Assembly (NCBI RefSeq): GCF_039539965.1
Contig: NZ_BAABED010000001.1
Span: 4,526,001 to 4,590,000, forward strand
From: Arthrobacter methylotrophus
GTDB lineage: Bacteria; Actinomycetota; Actinomycetes; Actinomycetales; Micrococcaceae
Length of the DNA: 64,000 bases
Direction: 5' to 3'
How positions within the stretch are numbered: the stretch's first letter is position 1; each line of letters starts with the position of its first letter. Shown piece by piece: positions 59,945 to 64,000 of the stretch. The notes below the pieces were generated by a model. It worked only from the letters and a program-made list of their open reading frames with translations, was not told the origin of the DNA and made no database searches. The position numbers were made by a program, and so were the translations under genes.

Positions 59945-60017
59945 TAATGGCACGTTCTACTCATCGTAGAAATCTCGCGGCGCGCACGGCGCCTGCACCC
60001 CACGCCACATTGGAGGA

Positions 60018-60377
60018 ATGACCTTGGCTGACCAGAAACCAAGAGAGCCGCGCAAGATGCGGACCTCGGTGAAGGGACCGCTGATGTTCTCCGCGTTTTG
60101 GGGCGTCCTGATCTTTTTCGCCGTGCTGATTTTCGCCTCCGGGGGTAGCGCCCGCACCCCGCGCTTTGACCTCGCCTTTACCGGTGCAGGCATCGCATTC
60201 ATTGTGAGCCTCGTCCTCGCCGCCATGCTTTCCATGAGCCACAAGGAAAACGCCGAGCACCTTGGCAAGGGATCTGGCATCAACCTGAGTTCCAAGAAGC
60301 CGGGTCACAGCCACGGTTCGGCGCCGTCCCCCGTCGCGGGCAGCGAGACCGAAGCGCCCGACGGCGACTCCCGCTAG
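60018..60377 (+). CDS. Small two-helix membrane protein of unknown function
   Basis: A 119-residue protein with two helices (about 22-41 and 54-71) and a basic, His/Ser-rich C-terminal tail. No family recognised. GGAGG lies immediately before ATG 60018; TTG 60024 gives a better spacing of 8 bases, so that could be the true start. It is 73 bases downstream of the DUF308-like gene, in the same direction. Confidence 0.6.
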   Translation: MTLADQKPREPRKMRTSVKGPLMFSAFWGVLIFFAVLIFASGGSARTPRFDLAFTGAGIAFIVSLVLAAMLSMSHKENAEHLGKGSGINLSSKKPGHSHGSAPSPVAGSETEAPDGDSR

Positions 60378-60505
60378 CTCACTGTCAGGGTCGCGTCACG
60401 CCACGCAACTTTTAGCCGACTAGTGACCCCGCCAACTCCTCAAACATGCGGCAGGCCGCCGTCGTACGCGCTGAAAACTTGCCGCAAGTGACGCGGGCCG
60501 TTGGT

Positions 60506-61054
60506 TCATTCCTTGCCTGAGGCTTTCCGGGCGCGGTACGCGGCCACGTGAGTTCGATTGGCGCAGTTGCCGGTATCGCAGTAGAGCTTGGAGCGGTTGC
60601 GGCTCAAGTCCAGCACGACGGCGTCGCAATCATCCGCGGCGCACACCCGTAAGCGGTCCATTTCCTTACTGCGGATGGCGTCCACAAGTGCCATGGCGGC
60701 TTCCGTGCCCAGTCGTTCCGCAAGGGGTGCCTCAGGCGTTGTGGCGTGCAGGTGCCAATCCCAGTGATCGTGCTTGACGAGTTGGGGGAGTGCATGCGCG
60801 TCGGCGAGGAGTTGGTTGACGGTCTTCGCGGCCGCGTCCTCATCGGCTGTCCATAGAGAAGCCAGCTGGCTACGCAGGCCCTTCACACTGAGCAATTCTG
60901 ATTCGGTTCCCTCCCTGGCTCCCGTGAATTGTTCCGCGTCCAGGAATGCTTGGAGCTCGGCGACGCCGGGGAGGGATTCGGTGCCGTTGGCGGCCGTATT
61001 GATCAAAGCGACCACGCTGCGCAGCGCCACTTCAGTGTCAGGTGCAAAAAGCAC
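60506..61054 (-). CDS. CGNR zinc-finger protein (ABATE plus CGNR domains)
   Basis: A 182-residue protein. The N-terminal ABATE-type helical domain is followed by a C-terminal CGNR zinc finger with CAADDCDAVVLDLSRN and YCDTGNCANRTHVAAYRAR. The usual CGNR tetrad reads CANR here. Such proteins are proposed stress-linked transcriptional regulators. GTG 61054 follows AAGGAG. It is divergent from the EamA transporter gene, 70 bases away, suggesting it regulates that gene. Confidence 0.88.
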   Translation of the reverse strand: MLFAPDTEVALRSVVALINTAANGTESLPGVAELQAFLDAEQFTGAREGTESELLSVKGLRSQLASLWTADEDAAAKTVNQLLADAHALPQLVKHDHWDWHLHATTPEAPLAERLGTEAAMALVDAIRSKEMDRLRVCAADDCDAVVLDLSRNRSKLYCDTGNCANRTHVAAYRARKASGKE

Positions 61055-61124
61055 TTTGACTCCTTACATCTCGCGAGAGTATTGTCAGTAGCGTAACCCA
61101 TTTTACTCCTGACAGGAGGCTGCT

Positions 61125-62156
61125 GTGTCAGCTGCAACCAACCGGGCTGGCGCCGCGGGCTTCATGGCATCGGGCCTGGGGCTCGCGCTTTTTTCCTCGG
61201 CGGTCTTCGGCTTGTCCGGCTCATTTGCAAAGTCCCTCCTGGAAACAGGGTGGACCCCGGGCGCGGCAGTTGCCATCCGGCTCAGTGGTGCTGCCCTGAT
61301 CTTGGTGATCCCCGCTGTCGTCGCTCTCCGTGGCCGTTGGCACCAGCTTAAGGACAACTGGCTCACTATCCTCCTGTTCGGCGTGATTGGTGTTGCAGGC
61401 TGCCAGCTCTTCTACTTCAACGCGGTGTCCAGGCTGTCCGTGGGGGTCGCTCTCCTGCTGGAATACCTCGCGCCCACCATGATCGTCCTGTGGTTGTGGG
61501 CTGCGAGCCGACGCCGTCCCCGGAAGCTCACCGCCATCGGTACGCTGCTTTCCCTTGGCGGACTTGTCCTGGTGCTGGATCTCACCGGTGCCGTGACAGT
61601 GGACTTCGTCGGAGTCTTGTGGGGCATGGCCGCAGCCGTCTGCCTGGTGATCTACTTCTTCATCACAGCCAAGCAGAACGACACCTTGCCTCCCATCGTG
61701 CTGGCCTCCGGGGGCCTCATGGCAGGTTCAATCCTGATCTGGACCGCCGGGGGGACCGGGCTGCTGTCCATGACTTTCGCCAACGCAGACGTTCAACTCG
61801 GCCCGTGGACCACACCGTGGTGGGTTTCCATTGCCGGTCTCGTCGTCCTCTCTACGGTCCTGTCCTACGTCACGGGGATCATGGCCGCCCGCAGCCTCGG
61901 GTCCAAGGTTGCGTCATTTGTCTCGCTCACGGAAGTGCTGTTCGCCGTGGTGTGGGCTTGGCTCTTGCTGGCCGAATTGCCGGGAGCCATCCAGCTCGTG
62001 GGCGGCATGCTCATCGTGTGCGGAGTGATCCTGGTGCGCCTCGATGAACTGCGGGCCGGCAAGCGTGATGCCGCTGAGTCCGCAAACTTCAGGGCGGCGC
62101 GGGAGCTTGACCACGCGAACGACGTCGAGCCCGTCCCTTCCGAGAGGGTCCTCTAG
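61125..62156 (+). CDS. EamA/DMT-family transporter
   Basis: A 343-residue protein with ten hydrophobic helices in two EamA repeats (about 18-150 and 165-300) and a polar C-terminal tail. It is of the RhaT/YdcZ-like drug/metabolite exporter group. AGGAGG precedes GTG 61125. It is divergent from the CGNR regulator. Confidence 0.9.
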   Translation: MSAATNRAGAAGFMASGLGLALFSSAVFGLSGSFAKSLLETGWTPGAAVAIRLSGAALILVIPAVVALRGRWHQLKDNWLTILLFGVIGVAGCQLFYFNAVSRLSVGVALLLEYLAPTMIVLWLWAASRRRPRKLTAIGTLLSLGGLVLVLDLTGAVTVDFVGVLWGMAAAVCLVIYFFITAKQNDTLPPIVLASGGLMAGSILIWTAGGTGLLSMTFANADVQLGPWTTPWWVSIAGLVVLSTVLSYVTGIMAARSLGSKVASFVSLTEVLFAVVWAWLLLAELPGAIQLVGGMLIVCGVILVRLDELRAGKRDAAESANFRAARELDHANDVEPVPSERVL

Positions 62157-62195
62157 ACCTCCCCTGCCTAGGCCAGGCTGGCCTAGCATGTTGGT

Positions 62196-62468
62196 ATGTG
62201 CCGCAACATCCACACCCTTCACAATTTCGAGCCACGAGCCACCTCGGCGGAGGTGGAAGCTGCAGCCCTGCAATACGTGCGCAAGATCAGTGGAAGTACA
62301 AAGCCGTCCAAAGCCAACGAGGAGGCTTTCGCCGAAGCCGTCCACGAGATCGCGCACATCACCCAGCATCTGCTTGATTCCCTGGTGACCCACGCGCCTG
62401 CTCGGAATCGCGACGAGGAGGCGGCCAAGGCCAAGGCGCGGTCCGCTGTTCGTTTCGGAACGGCCTAG
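62196..62468 (+). CDS. DUF2277-family protein
   Basis: A 90-residue protein beginning MCRNIHTLHNFEPRATSAEV, the DUF2277 signature. Function unknown. It is 39 bases after the EamA gene and is followed after 3 bases by a palindromic repeat. Confidence 0.93.
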   Translation: MCRNIHTLHNFEPRATSAEVEAAALQYVRKISGSTKPSKANEEAFAEAVHEIAHITQHLLDSLVTHAPARNRDEEAAKAKARSAVRFGTA

Positions 62469-62471
62469 GCG

Positions 62472-62537
62472 CCCAACTAGCTCGCATTTGGTGTCGTTTT
62501 GAGGCTCGAAAGCGACAACAAATGCGAGCTAGTTGGG
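62472..62537. repeat. Palindromic intergenic repeat family A, copy 4
   Basis: CCCAACTAGCTCGCATTTGG and CAAATGCGAGCTAGTTGGG form the arms around TGTCGTTTTGAGGCTCGAAAGCGACAA. It sits between convergent genes DUF2277 and the P-type ATPase. Confidence 0.9.
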
Positions 62538-62547
62538 GAGGCAGAGG

Positions 62548-64000
62548 CTACTTTGCGAAGGACCGCAGCCGAAGCGAGTTCGCGACCACCAGGACCGAGC
62601 TTGCAGCCATGGCCGCGCCGGCGATCATGGGGTTGAGCAATCCCAACGCCGCCACCGGGATGCCGATGGCGTTGTAGAAAAAGGCCCAGAACAGGTTTGT
62701 CTTGATGGTGCTGAGCGTCTTCCGGGACAGCTCGATGGCTTGCACCAGCTGGCCGAGATCGCTGCCCATCACGGTCAGGTCCGAGGCCTCAATGGCCACG
62801 TCCGTCCCCGATCCCATGGCGATCCCCAGGTCTGCTTGCGCCAAAGCTGCGGCATCGTTGACCCCGTCCCCGGCCATTGCCACCGTGAAGCCCTGGGCTT
62901 GGAGTTTCTTGACCGCGTCCACTTTTCCTTCCGGCAGCACACCGGCGAACACATCTTCCGGGGCAATCCCGACGGCGGTAGCCACTTGCGCGGCCACAGC
63001 GGCGTTGTCTCCGGTCAGCAGCAGGGGGCGGATTCCAAGCTCCTTGAGCCTCTCGATTGCAGCGGCCGAGCTTGCTTTGATGGAGTCCCGTAGCGTGATG
63101 ATTCCTGCGGGCTTCCCGTCCACAGCAACCCAAATGGCCGTAGCACCACCGGTTTCCTCGGTGGCCAGTGCTTGGCGTTGAGCGTCGCCCGGGAAGATTC
63201 CGTTGTGTTCCAACCAGCCCGTCCTGCCCACCACGACAGTGCGGTCAGCGCCGGTTCCATTCAGCGCAACTTTCCCACGGACTCCGCCGCCCGGGGCTGA
63301 ACTGAAGTCCTTCACGGCAGGGAGCGGGCCGGCGTCGCGCATTGCGGACTGTGCGGCAACGGCAATGGCATGGGCGATGGGGTGCTCGGATGCTGCCTCA
63401 ACAGCGCCTGCGAGAGACAGGACGTCGGCAGGGGAGTGGCCGTCCAAGTCCAGCGTGTGCCCGACTGCCAGCTTGCCGAGGGTGACGGTGCCCGTCTTAT
63501 CCAGCAGGATGGCGTCCACCGTGCGCGTATCTTCAAGTACCTGTGGACCCTTGATGAGGATGCCGAGCTGGGCCCCACGGCCGGTTCCGGTGAGGAGGCC
63601 GACAGGTGTGGCGAGTCCAAGCGCACACGGGCAGGCAATCACGAGCACAGCCACGGCCGCCGTGAACGAGGCGTTGAGGTCCCCGCTCAGGGCGAGCCAG
63701 AAAACGAAGGTGACAACGGCGATGAGCAGAACCACCGGAACGAAGACGGCACTGATGCGATCGGCGAGCCGCGCGATCGGGGCTTTGCCCGTCTGTGCCT
63801 GACTCACCAAGCGTCCCATTTGCGCGAGTGTGGTGTCGGAACCGACCCTAGTGGCTCTGACCAACAGCCGGCCCGAGGTGTTGATGGTGGCGCCTGTGAC
63901 CTGGCTGCCGGGTCCGGCCTCGACGGGAACGGATTCGCCGGTGACCAACGAAGCGTCTATGGCAGATGCACCGCTCGTCACGACGCCGTCGGTGGCGATC
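62548..64000 (-). CDS. Copper-type heavy-metal P-ATPase (5' end outside window)
   Basis: The visible 484 residues run from the actuator-domain TGES loop through the rest of the protein to TAG at 62548-62550. Motifs are CPC in AVLVIACPCALGLATP, the phosphorylation site DKTGTVTLGK, SEHPIAHA, GDGVNDAAALAQADLGIA, and the C-terminal helices with FYNAIGIPVAALGLLNPMIA and MAASSVLVVANSLRLR. This is the CopA class, which exports Cu(I) across the membrane. The N-terminal metal-binding domains and first helices are outside the window. Confidence 0.93.
   Translation of the reverse strand, partial: IATDGVVTSGASAIDASLVTGESVPVEAGPGSQVTGATINTSGRLLVRATRVGSDTTLAQMGRLVSQAQTGKAPIARLADRISAVFVPVVLLIAVVTFVFWLALSGDLNASFTAAVAVLVIACPCALGLATPVGLLTGTGRGAQLGILIKGPQVLEDTRTVDAILLDKTGTVTLGKLAVGHTLDLDGHSPADVLSLAGAVEAASEHPIAHAIAVAAQSAMRDAGPLPAVKDFSSAPGGGVRGKVALNGTGADRTVVVGRTGWLEHNGIFPGDAQRQALATEETGGATAIWVAVDGKPAGIITLRDSIKASSAAAIERLKELGIRPLLLTGDNAAVAAQVATAVGIAPEDVFAGVLPEGKVDAVKKLQAQGFTVAMAGDGVNDAAALAQADLGIAMGSGTDVAIEASDLTVMGSDLGQLVQAIELSRKTLSTIKTNLFWAFFYNAIGIPVAALGLLNPMIAGAAMAASSVLVVANSLRLRSFAK

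Noticed and set aside
1..64000. tRNA genes, CRISPR arrays and prophage
   Set aside because: No clover-leaf gene, regularly spaced repeats or phage structural genes were recognised by eye; only short repeats of 2 to 4 copies occur.

Overview
The window is high-GC actinobacterial chromosome, most like Arthrobacter, Paenarthrobacter or Pseudarthrobacter (Micrococcaceae). The basis is the block rpsF-ssb-rpsR-rplI followed by dnaB, the codon bias, GTG and TTG starts, the DUF1345, DUF2277, CGNR and PAP2-diacylglycerol kinase families, and families of palindromic intergenic repeats. This genus call comes from memory of gene order and protein style, not from a search. No rRNA, tRNA, CRISPR array or complete prophage was seen. 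Layout: (1) 1-9530 is an aromatic or amine catabolic island. It holds the end of a cupin regulator, a glutamine-synthetase-like ligase, an extradiol-type ring-cleavage dioxygenase, two further VOC proteins, a PucR regulator, an acyl-CoA-dehydrogenase-like flavin monooxygenase, its probable flavin reductase and an aldehyde dehydrogenase. An IS3 transposase remnant and a repeat fragment bound it. (2) 9.7-23.1 kb holds stress and resistance functions: an SDR/HxlR divergent pair, an FtsX-type ABC exporter divergent from a NarL-type two-component system, a lipoprotein penicillin-binding protein, an FAD oxygenase with a TetR regulator, an ABC-F protein, and a DeoR regulator with an MFS exporter. (3) 23.2-33.5 kb holds a MacAB-like exporter with an extra membrane protein, two PAP2 phosphatases (one fused to a lipid kinase), and a second ABC exporter with its own two-component system. 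(4) 33.5-47.6 kb is housekeeping: an M18 aminopeptidase, membrane proteins, the ribosomal/ssb operon with a structured leader, a DnaA-box-rich region, dnaB, and smaller genes. (5) 47.9-57.9 kb is a second, unusual catabolic cluster: a PfpI protein, a VanB-type reductase, an amidase, a Rieske oxygenase, an SDR, an unknown protein, a DUF1116 (AllG-like) protein, an XRE-cupin regulator and an MFS transporter. (6) 58.0-64.0 kb holds a MATE exporter, small membrane proteins, a CGNR regulator, an EamA transporter, DUF2277, and a copper-type P-ATPase cut by the window edge. Most notable: three promoters in the second cluster (47.9, 50.97 and 56.3 kb) carry the same TGTTC-N9-GAACA (or TGTAT-N9-GAACA) dyad, each starting 8 or 9 bases after the start of a TTGACA -35 box. 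This links the reductase, the oxygenase and the transporter into one regulon, probably under the XRE-cupin protein encoded at 55.3 kb. With an orphan AllG-like protein, this looks like an undescribed Rieske-initiated pathway for an N-containing substrate. The window also holds at least three intergenic repeat families. One is a 65-bp palindrome present four times; two of its copies supply the TAG stop codon of the adjoining gene.
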